In this document: piece after piece, positions 18,183 through 28,009 of the stretch
How positions within the stretch are numbered: the first letter of the stretch is position 1
Layout of the letters: each line of letters begins with the position of its first letter
Assembly (NCBI RefSeq): GCF_003626635.1
Contig: NZ_RAZT01000003.1
Span: forward strand, 186,001 to 250,000
Origin: Micromonospora musae
GTDB taxonomy: Bacteria; Actinomycetota; Actinomycetes; Mycobacteriales; Micromonosporaceae
DNA length: 64,000 bases
Direction of reading: 5' to 3'
Notes under the pieces: generated by a model
Databases searched by the model: none
Told to the model about the DNA's origin: nothing
Seen by the model: the letters and a program-made list of their open reading frames with translations, nothing else
Translations under genes and position numbers: made by a program

Positions 18183-20291
18183 TCACTTCACGCCGGCCGC
18201 GTCCATGCCGCGTAGCTCCTTCTTGAGGTCGGAGATCTCGTCACGGATCCGGGCGGCCAGCTCGAACTGCAGCTCGCGGGCCGCGCCGAGCATCTGGTCG
18301 TTGAGCTCCTGGATGAGCTGGGCCAGGTCCGCCCGGGCCATCCCCTCGCGCGACGGGGTGGCGGCGGTGGCCCGGCCACGACTGCGGGTCTCCTTGACCG
18401 GGGCCTTGCCTCGGGACAGCTGGCGTACCGCACCGCCGACGGTGTTGTGCGCGGTGTCCTCCGCCTCGCGGTAGATGTCGTCGAGGATGTCGTGGATCTT
18501 CTTCCGCAGCGGCTCGGGGCTGATGCCGTGCGCCTCGTTGTGCGCGATCTGCTTGGCCCGCCGCCGGTTGGTCTCCTCGATCGCGTCCGCCATCGACGGA
18601 GTGATCTTGTCGGCGTACATGTGGACCTGGCCGGAGACGTTACGGGCCGCCCGGCCGATGGTCTGGATCAGCGACCGGCCGCTACGCAGGAAGCCCTCCT
18701 TGTCGGCGTCGAGGATCGCCACCAGCGACACCTCGGGCAGGTCGAGGCCCTCCCGCAGCAGGTTGATGCCGACCAGCACGTCGTAGTCGCCCTTACGCAG
18801 CTCCCGCAGCAGCTCCACCCGGCGCAGCGTGTCGACCTCGGAGTGCAGGTAACGCACCCGGATGCCGTTCTCCAGCAGGTAGTCGGAGAGGTCCTCGGCC
18901 ATCTTCTTGGTGAGCGTGGTGACCAGCACCCGCTCGTCGCGCTCGGTGCGCAGCTTGATCTCGTGCATCAGGTCGTCGATCTGGCCCTTGGTGGGCTTCA
19001 CCACGACCTCCGGGTCGATCAGGCCGGTCGGGCGGATCACCTGCTCGACGAACTCGCCCTGCGCCTGCTCCAGCTCCCAGGAGCCGGGAGTCGCGGAGAG
19101 GAAGACCATCTGCCCGACCCGCTCCAGGAACTCGTCGAAGCGCAGCGGCCGGTTGTCGGCCGCGCTGGGCAGCCGGAAGCCGTGGTCGATGAGCATCCGC
19201 TTGCGGGAGGCGTCGCCCTCGTACATGCCGCCGATCTGCGGGATCGTCACGTGCGACTCGTCGATGACGGTGAGGAAGTCGTCGGGGAAGTAGTCGAGCA
19301 GGCAGTGCGGCGGGCTGCCCGGCAGCCGGCCGTCGATGTGCATCGAGTAGTTCTCGATGCCGGAGCAGAAACCGACCTGGCGCATCATCTCGAGGTCGTA
19401 GGTGGTGCGCATCCGCAGGCGCTGGGCCTCCAGCAGCTTGCCCTGCCGCTCCAGCTCCGCCAGCCGCTCGGCCAGCTCGGCCTCGATGTCACGGACCGCC
19501 CGCTCCATCCGCTCCGGGCCCGCCGCGTAGTGGGTCGCCGGGAAGATCAGCAGGTGGTCGACCTCGCGGACCACGTCGCCGGTGAGCGGGTTGAGGTAGT
19601 AGAGCTTCTCCACCTCGTCGCCGAAGAGCTCGATCCGGACGGCCAGCTCCTCGTAGGCCGGGATGATCTCCAGCGTGTCGCCGCGGACCCGGAACGTGCC
19701 CCGGTTGAAGGCCATGTCGTTACGGGTGTACTGGATGTCGACCAGGCGGCGCAGCAGCTGGTCACGGTCGACCTCCTGGCCGACGGCCACCCGGACCGCC
19801 CGGTCGAGGTACTCCTCCGGCGTGCCCAGGCCGTAGATCGCCGACACGGTGGCGACCACGACCACGTCGCGGCGGGTGAGCAGCGACATCGTCGCCGAGT
19901 GCCGCAGCCGCTCGACCTCCTCGTTGATCGAGGAGTCCTTCTCGATGTAGGTGTCGGTCTGCGGGATGTAGGCCTCGGGCTGGTAGTAGTCGTAGTAGGA
20001 GACGAAGTATTCGACAGCGTTGTTCGGCAGCAGCTCGCTGAACTCCTTGGCCAGCTGCGCGCAGAGCGTCTTGTTCGGCGCGAGCACCAACGTCGGCCGC
20101 TGCAGCCGCTCGACGAGCCAGGCGGTGGTCGCGCTCTTGCCGGTGCCGGTCGCGCCGAGCAGCACCGTGTTGCGGTCACCGCGGCGAACCCGCCGCTCCA
20201 GGTCGTCGATGGCCGCCGGCTGGTCACCGGCGGGTTGGAACTCACTGACGACCTCAAAGCGGCCGTCGAGCCGGGGAATGTCGAGCGCCAT
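18183..20291 (-). CDS. uvrB: Excinuclease ABC subunit UvrB
   Basis: 702-residue damage-verification helicase-like subunit of nucleotide excision repair; it receives damaged DNA from UvrA and recruits UvrC. Walker [12 protein letters not shown], the beta-hairpin region ([22 protein letters not shown]), the helicase motifs ([23 protein letters not shown]) and the C-terminal UVR motif (about 655-690) are intact. ATG at 20291 gives the standard N-terminus; an ATG ten codons upstream is possible. Its order after polA, rpsA and coaE matches the mycobacterial chromosome. Confidence 0.97.
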   Translation of the reverse strand: MALDIPRLDGRFEVVSEFQPAGDQPAAIDDLERRVRRGDRNTVLLGATGTGKSATTAWLVERLQRPTLVLAPNKTLCAQLAKEFSELLPNNAVEYFVSYYDYYQPEAYIPQTDTYIEKDSSINEEVERLRHSATMSLLTRRDVVVVATVSAIYGLGTPEEYLDRAVRVAVGQEVDRDQLLRRLVDIQYTRNDMAFNRGTFRVRGDTLEIIPAYEELAVRIELFGDEVEKLYYLNPLTGDVVREVDHLLIFPATHYAAGPERMERAVRDIEAELAERLAELERQGKLLEAQRLRMRTTYDLEMMRQVGFCSGIENYSMHIDGRLPGSPPHCLLDYFPDDFLTVIDESHVTIPQIGGMYEGDASRKRMLIDHGFRLPSAADNRPLRFDEFLERVGQMVFLSATPGSWELEQAQGEFVEQVIRPTGLIDPEVVVKPTKGQIDDLMHEIKLRTERDERVLVTTLTKKMAEDLSDYLLENGIRVRYLHSEVDTLRRVELLRELRKGDYDVLVGINLLREGLDLPEVSLVAILDADKEGFLRSGRSLIQTIGRAARNVSGQVHMYADKITPSMADAIEETNRRRAKQIAHNEAHGISPEPLRKKIHDILDDIYREAEDTAHNTVGGAVRQLSRGKAPVKETRSRGRATAATPSREGMARADLAQLIQELNDQMLGAARELQFELAARIRDEISDLKKELRGMDAAGVK

Positions 20292-20588
20292 GACCTCAAC
20301 GGTACGCCGACGGTCCGACATGTCCGGGCGGCTCGAGACCGGGTGACCACCTTCGATATTCCCATTGTGTGGCACATGCCACCGGACTACGCTCTGCGTG
20401 TAGGCCGCTCGCGGCGGCCGACCGGGCCCGGCGGCCCGGCCGACATCCGGCCGGCGGTCGCCCCCGGCACGATGGTCGCAGCACCCGGTCACCCGGCGTG
20501 CGCACCCGACGTGGTCGCGCCAGAGGCGCACCGGCCGCCGCGAGCGCCCCGCACGTCACTCCACTCCCCTCCGGCCGTTCAACAACGC

Positions 20589-22115
20589 GTGGAAACCTCC
20601 CCGCGTCCGGATCCCACGGCGACGCCGCCGACCGCCCGCAGCGGCCCGAGCCGGGCCCTGCCCACCGTCGCGGTGCCACCGCCCGGCCCAGCAGGCGCCG
20701 GGCCCGACGACACCGGGCTGCTGCCGAAGGTCACCGCCCGCCGTCGTCGTCACCTGCTCGCCATGCTCGGCCTGGTCGCCGTCCTCTCCGCCGTGGGGCT
20801 GGTGCTCGGGCTGCTCAGCTGGGCGCCCGAACCACCCGAGCCGGCCCGGGCGCTGACCGTCGGCGAGGCCGAGCGGCTGGCCGCGGTGCGGGTGACCAAC
20901 TACCGCGACCTGCGCGCCGGGGTGCACGTGACGTTCGGCGCCGAGGAGTCCCGCACCGAGCTGGTGGGCTGGGTCGACTGGTCCCGGCCGCTGCTCTACC
21001 TCGACGTCGGCGGTCCCGGGGCCGGCGCCGAACGCGGACTCCTCCAGGCCACCCCCACCGTCCTGGTGATCCGGCCCGACCCGTGGGCCGTGCCCACCGC
21101 CGCGACGCCCCCGCTGGTGCCTCCCACCGACCGGTGGCGACTGCACGACCTGCCCGACGGGCACGCCCTGACCCCAGTACTGAAGCTGCTCTTCGACCTC
21201 GCCGCCGACCGCACGGACCCGATCCCGACCGCCGACGCCCGCTGGCTGGCCCGCGAGACGCTCACCGCCGGGCCGGCCGACGTCCTGCAGGGCCGCCTGC
21301 CGGGGGCCGCGACCGCCCCGGACGACCTGGAGGACCGACCGCGGTACTGGGTGGACGACGACGCCCGGCTGCACCGGATCGCCGTCCGGCTCCCCGGCGC
21401 GGGGGCGGTGAACGTGGACCTCAAGCGGATCGACCGGCCTACCCTGCGTCCCGTCGACGCCCTGGGCGGCCGGCCCGGCCTGCCCCGGGCGTTGACCGCC
21501 GCCGAACGCACCCGCGTGGAGCGCCTCCCGCAGCGGCTGCGCGCCCAGCAGGGGGCCACCGTGACCCTCTCCGCCTCCGTCGGGCGGGAGACGAACCTAC
21601 GGGGCGCGGGGTGGCTCAGCTGGGCCGGGAGGACCGGCTACCTGGGGGTGGCCGACCTCGGGGTGCCGCAGCGCCGGACGCTGCTGTGGCGCGGCCCCAC
21701 CGGCGTCTCCCGGACGCAGGTCCCCGCGACCGACGACCCGGAGAAGCCCGGGAGACCACCCCTGCCGCCGCCGGCGAAGACCGTCTGGAAGTCCGAGCGG
21801 GCCGGCGCGGACGAGGTCGCCGTGCTGCTGGACGCGGCGCTCGGCGCCGGTCGTACGGCACCGCGCGGCACGGCCGTACGGCTGCGGGAGGACACCCTGG
21901 CCGACCGGGTGGTGGACGTCGTCGAGCTGCGTGGCGGGCGCGCTCCGGTGCGCTACTGGATCGACCGCGACGGCCTGCTCCGCCGGGTCGAGCTGCGTAC
22001 CGGGGCGGCCACCTGGGCTCAGCTCGACCTTCAGCCCGGCCGGGTGCCGGCGCTGCCCGCGCCGAAGCCCGCCGCCGGGAAGAACGGGCGGCCGGCCCCG
22101 GCCTCGTCCCGCTGA
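20589..22115 (+). CDS. Membrane-anchored protein with two tandem duplicated domains, unknown function
   Basis: About 508 residues. A proline-rich N-terminus is followed by one membrane segment after RRRRH (about 56-77), so most of the protein faces outside. Residues 89-290 and 305-490 are two divergent copies of one domain. Each starts LT(V/A)xER, passes a strand with WVDW or WLSWAG, and ends with RYWVDDDARLHRI or RYWIDRDGLLRRV followed by an alternating strand and DL. The repeated ending recalls LppX/LolA-like lipid-binding folds, but that is only an impression. The start is uncertain: GTG at 20589 or ATG at 20472, neither with a good ribosome site. It is divergent from uvrB. Confidence 0.7.
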   Translation: METSPRPDPTATPPTARSGPSRALPTVAVPPPGPAGAGPDDTGLLPKVTARRRRHLLAMLGLVAVLSAVGLVLGLLSWAPEPPEPARALTVGEAERLAAVRVTNYRDLRAGVHVTFGAEESRTELVGWVDWSRPLLYLDVGGPGAGAERGLLQATPTVLVIRPDPWAVPTAATPPLVPPTDRWRLHDLPDGHALTPVLKLLFDLAADRTDPIPTADARWLARETLTAGPADVLQGRLPGAATAPDDLEDRPRYWVDDDARLHRIAVRLPGAGAVNVDLKRIDRPTLRPVDALGGRPGLPRALTAAERTRVERLPQRLRAQQGATVTLSASVGRETNLRGAGWLSWAGRTGYLGVADLGVPQRRTLLWRGPTGVSRTQVPATDDPEKPGRPPLPPPAKTVWKSERAGADEVAVLLDAALGAGRTAPRGTAVRLREDTLADRVVDVVELRGGRAPVRYWIDRDGLLRRVELRTGAATWAQLDLQPGRVPALPAPKPAAGKNGRPAPASSR

Positions 22116-22191
22116 CTCCCGTGGAGAGCCGGGCGGCGCCACACCCGGATCGCTCCGGCCCGACACCGGACCGGCCGGCCGCCGAGGCGGG

Positions 22192-22213
22192 GTCCTGGGC
22201 GGCCGCCCAGGAC
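22192..22213. terminator. Perfect 22-bp palindrome between convergent genes
   Basis: Positions 22192-22213 form a perfect dyad (arms gtcctgggcgg) in the 103-bp gap between the duplicated-domain membrane protein and coaE, which converge. It could form a hairpin on either transcript. There is no loop or T-run, so the terminator role is inferred. Confidence 0.5.
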
Positions 22214-22218
22214 GTCGG

Positions 22219-23397
22219 TCAGGGCCGCCAGCCGGTCTGCGCCGCCCACTCCTCGGCGCGCAGGTACTCCTCGTCGAACCACGGATCGCCGGCCGTCGGG
22301 GAGCCGGCGCTCTCCGGGGCGGAGTCCGCCAACTCCTGCTTGAAGAGCAGGTACGCGGAGCGCTGCCCCGGGTCGGCGCGCAGGTGGTCGCGCATCAGCA
22401 GCGCATACCGCCAGCCGGGCGAGTCGGCCACGCGAACGTGCAGGCGGACCGGACGGCCCGGATCGGCGCTGCCGTGCAACCGCTTCTCCCACCGGCCGCG
22501 GCCGGCCGGGCGGGGGTCGTCCCACCACTCGCCCGACATGCGGGGGAAGCCGGCGTCGGCCAGCCGCTGCGCGATCGTCGCGTCCGCCTCGTCGAGGGTG
22601 GCCACGGTGAGCTGGACGTCGATCACGTCCTTCGCCGCGAGCCCGGGCACCGCCGTGGAACCTATGTGGTCGATCCGCAGGTCGGCCGGCGCGAGCGCGT
22701 GGCGGATCCGGGCGGCCAGGCGGGCGTACTGCCGCGGCCAGGTCGGGTCGTAGTCGACCAGCTGCGCCTGCTGCGGGGCCACTCGCCGCTCGCGCACGTT
22801 GCGTTCGTAGGGCAGCAGCCGGCCGGACCAGAGCGCGTCGACCGCCGCGTGCAGGTCGGTGAGGCTTCCGTCGTTGCTCAGCAGCGCGTCGGCCGCCGCG
22901 CGCCGGCGGGCGTCGTCGGCCTGCGCGGCGATCCGCCGCTCGGCCTCCGCGCGATCCATCCCCCGATCGCGGGCCAGCCGCTCCAACCGGATCGGCACGG
23001 CCGTCTCCACCACGACCACCAGGTGGTACGTGGGCACGAGTCCGACCTCGACCAGAAGCGGCACGTCGTTGACGACTATCGCGTCGGGTGCCGCCGCGGC
23101 GGCCAGCTCGGCGGTGCGGGAGCGCACCCGAGGATGCGTGATCTCCTCCAGCCGACGTCGGGCCGCCTCGTCGGCGAAGACGATCGCGCCGAGCGCGGCC
23201 CGGTCGAGGGTGCCGTCGGCGGCGAGCACCCGCGACGAGAAGCTCTCGACGATCTCGGCCAGCCCCGGGGTGTCCGGGGCGACCACCTCCCGGGCTATCC
23301 GATCCGCGTCGATGAGCACGGCGCCCCGCTCCGCGAGTCGCCGCGCCACGGCGCTCTTACCCGATCCGATTCCCCCGGTCAGCCCGACCATCAGCAC
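22219..23397 (-). CDS. coaE: Dephospho-CoA kinase fused to a GrpB/UPF0157 domain
   Basis: 392 residues. Residues 1-200 are dephospho-CoA kinase, the last step of CoA synthesis, with P-loop GLTGGIGSGKS, DADRIAREVV and lid residues near RLARDRGMDR. Residues 215-385 are a GrpB domain (nucleotidyltransferase-like: VDYDPTWPRQYARLAARI, DHIGSTAVPGLAAKDVIDVQL). The fusion is standard in actinobacteria, as in Mycobacterium CoaE, where the C-terminal part was reported to help folding. ATG at 23397 is used; MVGLTGG two codons later is equivalent. It lies downstream of rpsA. Confidence 0.95.
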   Translation of the reverse strand: MLMVGLTGGIGSGKSAVARRLAERGAVLIDADRIAREVVAPDTPGLAEIVESFSSRVLAADGTLDRAALGAIVFADEAARRRLEEITHPRVRSRTAELAAAAAPDAIVVNDVPLLVEVGLVPTYHLVVVVETAVPIRLERLARDRGMDRAEAERRIAAQADDARRRAAADALLSNDGSLTDLHAAVDALWSGRLLPYERNVRERRVAPQQAQLVDYDPTWPRQYARLAARIRHALAPADLRIDHIGSTAVPGLAAKDVIDVQLTVATLDEADATIAQRLADAGFPRMSGEWWDDPRPAGRGRWEKRLHGSADPGRPVRLHVRVADSPGWRYALLMRDHLRADPGQRSAYLLFKQELADSAPESAGSPTAGDPWFDEEYLRAEEWAAQTGWRP

Positions 23398-23616
23398 GCG
23401 GTCAAGTCAACCTGATCGCGCCCGCCGTACCAAACGAGCCCCCGCCACCGCGGCGGCAGCGGAGCGCGTCGCAGCCGGGCCGGAGGATCCGCTCGGGGCC
23501 GTGGAGGTCCGGGTGTCCGGCTGCGGCGGACACCCCGATCTCAGGGATGTCGGGTGGACCGAACCGGCGAGGTGCGGCCCAGCCCCGCCCTCAGGCGAGG
23601 GGCGCCGACATGACGA

Positions 23617-23660
23617 AGGCCCCGCCCCCGGCGATCCGTGGATCACCGGGGACGGGGCCT
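23617..23660 (-). terminator. Terminator hairpin after rpsA
   Basis: aggccccgcccccgg (23617-23631) pairs with ccggggacggggcct (23646-23660) over 15 positions with one mismatch and a 14-base loop. It lies about 47 bases beyond the rpsA stop codon. The rest of the 309-bp rpsA-coaE gap holds a smaller gtgtccg/cggacac hairpin at 23511-23533 and nothing coding. Confidence 0.85.
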
Positions 23661-23706
23661 GTGCTCGTTCGGCGTCAGACGCGCCGAGTCGGAGCAGCCG
23701 CAGGCG

Positions 23707-25188
23707 TCACTTGCCGCCGGCGAGCTTCTCCCGCAGAGCGGCGAGCGCCTCGTCGGTGGCGAGGGTGCCGGCCGGCTCCTCCTGACGGCTCGGGGCCGCG
23801 CTGGTGGAGGTGGCACCGGTGACCGCCGGAGCCGGGTTGGCAGCGGCCTCGGCCTCGGCCGCGCGGGAGTTCTGCACCTGCTTCTGGTGCGCCTCCCAGC
23901 GCTGACGCGCCTCGGCGTACTGGTTCTCCCAGGTCTCGCGCTGCTTGTCGTACCCCTCGAGCCACTCGCCCGTCTCCGGGTCGAAGCCCTCCGGGTAGAT
24001 GTAGTTGCCCTCGGCGTCGTACGTCGCCGCCATGCCGTAGAGGGTCGGGTCGAAGTGCTCCTCGCCCTCGACGAAGCCCTCGTTGGCCTGCTTGAGCGAG
24101 AGGGAGATCCGGCGACGCTCGAGGTCGATGTCGATGACCTTGACCATGACCTCGGAGCCGACCTGGACGACCTGCTCCGGGATCTCCACGTGACGCTCGG
24201 CCAGCTCGGAGATGTGGACCAGACCCTCGATGCCGTCGTCGACACGGACGAACGCACCGAACGGCACCAGCTTGGTGACCTTACCCGGCACGATCTGCTG
24301 GATCGCGTGGGTGCGGGCGAACTGACGCCACGGGTCCTCCTGGGTCGCCTTCAGCGACAGCGAGACCCGCTCGCGGTCCAGGTCGACGTCCAGGACCTCG
24401 ACCTCGACCTCCTGGCCCACCTCGACGACCTCGGACGGGTGGTCGATGTGCTTCCAGGAGAGCTCGGAGACGTGCACCAGACCGTCCACGCCGCCGAGGT
24501 CGACGAACGCGCCGAAGTTGACGATCGAGGACACGACGCCCTTGCGGACCTGGCCCTTCTGGAGCTTGTTGAGGAACTCGGTGCGCACCTCGGACTGGGT
24601 CTGCTCGAGCCAGGCCCGGCGGGACAGGACCACGTTGTTGCGGTTCTTGTCCAGCTCGATGATCTTGGCCTCGAGCTCGCGGCCGACGTACGGCTGCAGG
24701 TCGCGCACGCGCCGCATCTCGACCAGGGAGGCGGGGAGGAAGCCGCGCAGGCCGATGTCGAGGATGAGGCCACCCTTGACCACCTCGATGACCGAACCGC
24801 GGACGACGCCGTCCTCGTCCTTGATCTTCTCGATCGTGCCCCAGGCCCGCTCGTACTGCGCCCGCTTCTTCGAGAGGATCAGGCGACCCTCCTTGTCCTC
24901 CTTCTGAAGGACAAGGGCCTCGATGTGGTCACCGACCGACACGACCTCGGCCGGGTCCACGTCGTGCTTGATCGACAGCTCCCGAGAGGGGATGACTCCC
25001 TCGGTCTTGTAGCCGATGTCGAGCAGGACCTCGTCCCGATCGACCTTGACGACGGTGCCTTCGACAATGTCGCCGTCGTTGAAGTACTTGATGGTCTCGT
25101 CGATCGCGGCGAGGAAAGCCTCCTCAGAGCCGAGGTCGTCGACGGTGACCTTGGTGGCGCTCGAGGGAGCCTCGATGCTGCTCGTCAT
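23707..25188 (-). CDS. rpsA: 30S ribosomal protein S1
   Basis: 493-residue RNA-binding ribosomal protein that helps mRNA engagement. There are four S1 motifs (about 35-105, 125-190, 205-275, 290-365), the actinobacterial number rather than the six of proteobacteria. Diagnostic segments are GTVVKVDRDEVLLDIGYK, GLILDIGLRGFLPASLVE, VNFGAFVDLGGVDGLVHVSEL and VPFGAFVRVDDGIEGLVHISEL. A long charged tail with few conserved residues follows. ATG at 25188. The 380-bp gap upstream is its leader and promoter region. Confidence 0.97.
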   Translation of the reverse strand: MTSSIEAPSSATKVTVDDLGSEEAFLAAIDETIKYFNDGDIVEGTVVKVDRDEVLLDIGYKTEGVIPSRELSIKHDVDPAEVVSVGDHIEALVLQKEDKEGRLILSKKRAQYERAWGTIEKIKDEDGVVRGSVIEVVKGGLILDIGLRGFLPASLVEMRRVRDLQPYVGRELEAKIIELDKNRNNVVLSRRAWLEQTQSEVRTEFLNKLQKGQVRKGVVSSIVNFGAFVDLGGVDGLVHVSELSWKHIDHPSEVVEVGQEVEVEVLDVDLDRERVSLSLKATQEDPWRQFARTHAIQQIVPGKVTKLVPFGAFVRVDDGIEGLVHISELAERHVEIPEQVVQVGSEVMVKVIDIDLERRRISLSLKQANEGFVEGEEHFDPTLYGMAATYDAEGNYIYPEGFDPETGEWLEGYDKQRETWENQYAEARQRWEAHQKQVQNSRAAEAEAAANPAPAVTGATSTSAAPSRQEEPAGTLATDEALAALREKLAGGK

Positions 25189-25375
25189 GTGGGCGGTTGC
25201 TCCGGTCGGATGGGATGTCACAGCAGGCGTGGTGCGCGGTGACCCGGTCGCGCCAGCGGACCCGTCGCTTGGCACACCGAACGATTGCCAGATGTGATGA
25301 TGTGGCGCCGTCAGTGGCTTCGTCGACCGCGCACCTGCTCCCTGCCGAGGTGCACGATCCGCGAGCGCATCGTCA

Positions 25376-25406
25376 AGCCTACCTTGCGCATTACCACAGC
25401 GTGCAA
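25376..25406 (-). promoter_or_regulatory. Possible rpsA promoter
   Basis: On the minus strand TTGCAC (25406-25401) and TAGGCT (25381-25376) are separated by 19 bases, about 190 bases before the rpsA start. The spacing is long and the call is by eye only. The remainder of 25189-25569 shows no gene or recognisable structured RNA. Confidence 0.3.
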
Positions 25407-25569
25407 GGCCTCCCGCCCTGCTCATCGCGTCATGACCTGCGAAAGCCGAGAAATCGCCCCGAAACAGTCGCCGTTGTCTCGTGGGTCACACCCGTCACAC
25501 CGACGCGCCGACGGCGGCCACCGCAGGGCCCGCCGGCATCCCGGCGGGGCGAGGCCCTAGCGTGAGCGG

Positions 25570-26373
25570 ATGGACGACGACAGCCGGGTGACCCGACGCC
25601 GGGTCGGCGACGCCGAGGCCCGTGTGGCGAGCCGCCGCTGGTGGGACACCGACGCCGACGACTACCAGGCCGAACACGGGGCGTTCCTCGGCGACGTGGA
25701 CTTCGTCTGGTGCCCGGAGGGGGTGCGCGAGGCCGATGTACACCTCCTCGGCGACCTCGCTGGGCGGCGGATCCTGGAGGTCGGCTGCGGCGCGGCCGCC
25801 GCCTCCCGGTGGCTGGCCACCCAGGGCGCCCACCCGGTCGCCATGGACCTCTCCGCGGGCATGCTGCGCCACGCCCGGCAGGCGGCCGGGCGCTCCGGCG
25901 TACGTGTGCCGCTGGCGCAGGCCGACGCGCTCGCGCTGCCCTTCGCCGACGCCGCGTTCGACACCGCGTGCACGGCGTTCGGCGCCGTCCCGTTCGTGGC
26001 CGACTCGGCCGCGCTGATGCGGGAGGTGTTCCGGGTGCTGCGCCCCGGCGCCCGCTGGGTCTTCTCGGTCACCCACCCGATGCGGTGGATCTTCCTCGAC
26101 GACCCCGGCGAGGGCGGCCTGCGGGCGGTGCACTCGTACTTCGACCGCCGCCCGTACGTGGAGCAGGACGACTCGGGCGTGGCCACCTACGTCGAGCAGC
26201 ACCGCACCCTCGGCGACCGGGTCCGGGAGCTGGTCGCCGCGGGATTCCGACTGGTCGACCTGGTGGAGCCCGAGTGGCCGCCGGGGCACGAGGGGATCTG
26301 GGGGCAGTGGAGCCCGCTGCGCGGCCGGCTCTTCCCCGGCACCGCCATCTTCGTGACCGAGAAGCCCGGGTGA
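25570..26373 (+). CDS. Class I SAM-dependent methyltransferase
   Basis: 267 residues. Motif I is ILEVGCGAAAASRWLA, motif II AMDLSAGML, motif III/IV QADALALPFADAAFDTACTAF and the post-motif segment EVFRVLRPGARWVFSVTHP. The N-terminus (ASRRWWDTDADDYQAEHGAFL) and C-terminus (EPEWPPGHEGIWGQWSPLRG) are conserved in an actinobacterial family I associate with the rpsA neighbourhood. ATG at 25570. It is divergent from rpsA. The substrate is unknown. Confidence 0.88.
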   Translation: MDDDSRVTRRRVGDAEARVASRRWWDTDADDYQAEHGAFLGDVDFVWCPEGVREADVHLLGDLAGRRILEVGCGAAAASRWLATQGAHPVAMDLSAGMLRHARQAAGRSGVRVPLAQADALALPFADAAFDTACTAFGAVPFVADSAALMREVFRVLRPGARWVFSVTHPMRWIFLDDPGEGGLRAVHSYFDRRPYVEQDDSGVATYVEQHRTLGDRVRELVAAGFRLVDLVEPEWPPGHEGIWGQWSPLRGRLFPGTAIFVTEKPG

Positions 26374-26425
26374 GCAGGCCGCCGCACTCGGAGTCCGGCC
26401 TCCGGAACATCGACGGGGTTACGCT

Positions 26426-27034
26426 GTGCCGGTGAGCGCCGAGCCGAACGCGACACCACCTGACCCCTGGTGTCCGGATCCGATCCGGCAGCAGCGTGCC
26501 GACTACACGCTGGAGGACGTGCTCCACCTGCCGGACGATGCCCCCCGCGTCGAACTCGTCGACGGAGTAATCCAGGTGACCCCCTCCCCCACCCTCGGCC
26601 ACCAGGACATCTCGCTCCTGCTGGCCCGCTGGCTACTCCAGCACGCGCCCACCGAACTGCGCGTGTCCCAGGCGGTCGGCGTCGCCCTCAGCTCCAACAC
26701 CAGCCGTCAGCCGGACGTCGTGGTACGCCGTGCCGACCTCCCTCCGGGTCAGTCCCTGCTGCGAGCCGAGGACGTCGTGCTCGCGGTGGAGATCGTCTCC
26801 CCGGGTACCCGGCGGATCGACAGGTTCGCCAAACCCGGCGAGTACGCCGCCGCCGGCATCCCCTACTACTGGCGCATCGAGCAGGATCCGGTGCACCTGT
26901 ACGCGTACCGCCGGGGTGACCGGATCGGCCCGGGCGGCGAGCGGCAGTACGAGCTGGTCGCCGAGAGCGCCGAGCTGATCGAGCTCACCGAGCCGTTCGA
27001 GGTCAAACTGTCGATCGCCGAGATCACTCCCTGA
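26426..27034 (+). CDS. Uma2-family (DUF820) putative endonuclease
   Basis: 202 residues of the Uma2 family, which has the PD-(D/E)XK nuclease fold. Supporting segments are YTLEDVLHLPDDAPRVELVDG, QPDVVVRR, LAVEIVSPGTRRIDRFAKPGEYAAAGIPYYW. Asp in QPDVVV and Glu in AVEIVS match catalytic positions. The cellular role of Uma2 proteins is not settled. GTG at 26426 or 26432 is the start. It is a stand-alone gene 52 bp after the methyltransferase on the same strand. Confidence 0.85.
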   Translation: MPVSAEPNATPPDPWCPDPIRQQRADYTLEDVLHLPDDAPRVELVDGVIQVTPSPTLGHQDISLLLARWLLQHAPTELRVSQAVGVALSSNTSRQPDVVVRRADLPPGQSLLRAEDVVLAVEIVSPGTRRIDRFAKPGEYAAAGIPYYWRIEQDPVHLYAYRRGDRIGPGGERQYELVAESAELIELTEPFEVKLSIAEITP

Positions 27035-27076
27035 CCGGCGTCGTTTCCGCCCGCCGACCCCGGGTAACCGGACGGC

Positions 27077-27298
27077 ATGGCCGAGAAGAGCGAGTTCCGC
27101 GAGGGTGACCACGTCTCCTGGGCCAGTCACAGCGGTCGGGCGTACGGCGTGGTCAAGGAGAAGCTGGTCGACCGGACACACGTACGCGGGCACGCCGTGA
27201 ACGCCTCCGAGGAGGAGCCGCAGTACCGGATCCGCAACGACGACTCGGGCCGGGACGTCGCCCACCGTCCGGAGGTGCTGCGCCGTGAGCCGCGCTGA
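27077..27298 (+). CDS. DUF2945 (HVA1/TUDOR-like) small protein
   Basis: 73-residue protein matching the DUF2945 or hypervirulence-associated TUDOR-like family. It starts with GDHVSWASHSGRAYGVVKEKL and ends with YRIRNDDSGRDVAHRPEVLRR, the usual short beta-barrel pattern. ATG at 27077 is used. It overlaps the next gene by 14 bp, and the DUF2945-DUF3140 pair appears to be a translationally coupled unit. The function is unknown. Confidence 0.8.
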   Translation: MAEKSEFREGDHVSWASHSGRAYGVVKEKLVDRTHVRGHAVNASEEEPQYRIRNDDSGRDVAHRPEVLRREPR

Positions 27299-27752
27299 CG
27301 AGGGCCGCGACACCTACCGGGAGTTCACCGACGCGGTGAATATGAAGCCCGGCGAGCTGTCGAAGTGGCTGGAGACCGACGAGTCGAAGCATGTCGGCTG
27401 GCGGAAGAAGGGCACCAAGGCCGGCGAGTCGGTGGGCCACGAGTCCGGCCGCCGGATCCTCGACCTGCTGCGCCGCAAGCGCGCCGAGCTCTCCGAGGCC
27501 GACTTCCGGCACATGCGCAAGGTCGTCGGCTACGTACGCCGGCACATGGCCCAACGCCCGTCGGGAGACGTGCGGAACACCAAGTGGCGCTTCTCGCTCA
27601 TGAACTGGGGGCACGACCCGCTCAAGGGGCCGCTGCCGCCGCCCGGCGGCCCGTCCCGTCGGGCTCTCGAACGCCGGGGCTCCCCACCGAAGTCTCGCCG
27701 GGGAGTGGGACGGCAACCCGCCGAGCGGCGCTCGTCCCGCCGGGCGAGCTGA
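27285..27752 (+). CDS. DUF3140 family protein
   Basis: 155 residues. The region to about 115 matches the DUF3140 family: YREFTDAVNMKPGELSKWLE, WRKKGTKAGESVGHESGRRIL, MRKVVGYVRRHMAQRP, DVRNTKWRFSLMNWGHDPLK. The last 40 residues are basic and low-complexity. GTG at 27285 lies inside the end of the DUF2945 gene. Family members are often paired in this way and may bind DNA, judging by charge, but no role is established. The 257-bp gap to polA shows nothing recognisable. Confidence 0.8.
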   Translation: MSRADEGRDTYREFTDAVNMKPGELSKWLETDESKHVGWRKKGTKAGESVGHESGRRILDLLRRKRAELSEADFRHMRKVVGYVRRHMAQRPSGDVRNTKWRFSLMNWGHDPLKGPLPPPGGPSRRALERRGSPPKSRRGVGRQPAERRSSRRAS

Positions 27753-28009
27753 CCAACGGTCGCACCTGGTCGGCCCCGGATCGCGCCGGGCACACCGTCC
27801 GTTCCCGTACTGGCCGGCGTGATGCTCCGGGTCACCGACGGCAACCTGCACCGCGGCCGACCCAAGGGCGGCGGAGGCCACCGTCACCGCGACCCGCGCT
27901 CGTGATCGGTGCTCCGGTGGCGAGCGCCCCGACGCCGGCGCCGGGACCAGCGCGAGCCGGCCGGCGTTGGTCGCCGTGCCGGCTCGCCGTGGTGCTGTTG
28001 CGCGGACCG

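Noticed and set aside
18447..20588. Long plus-strand frame antisense to uvrB
   Set aside because: Only the part beyond about 20.5 kb has its own coding character (membrane segment and duplicated domain); the rest mirrors uvrB codons.
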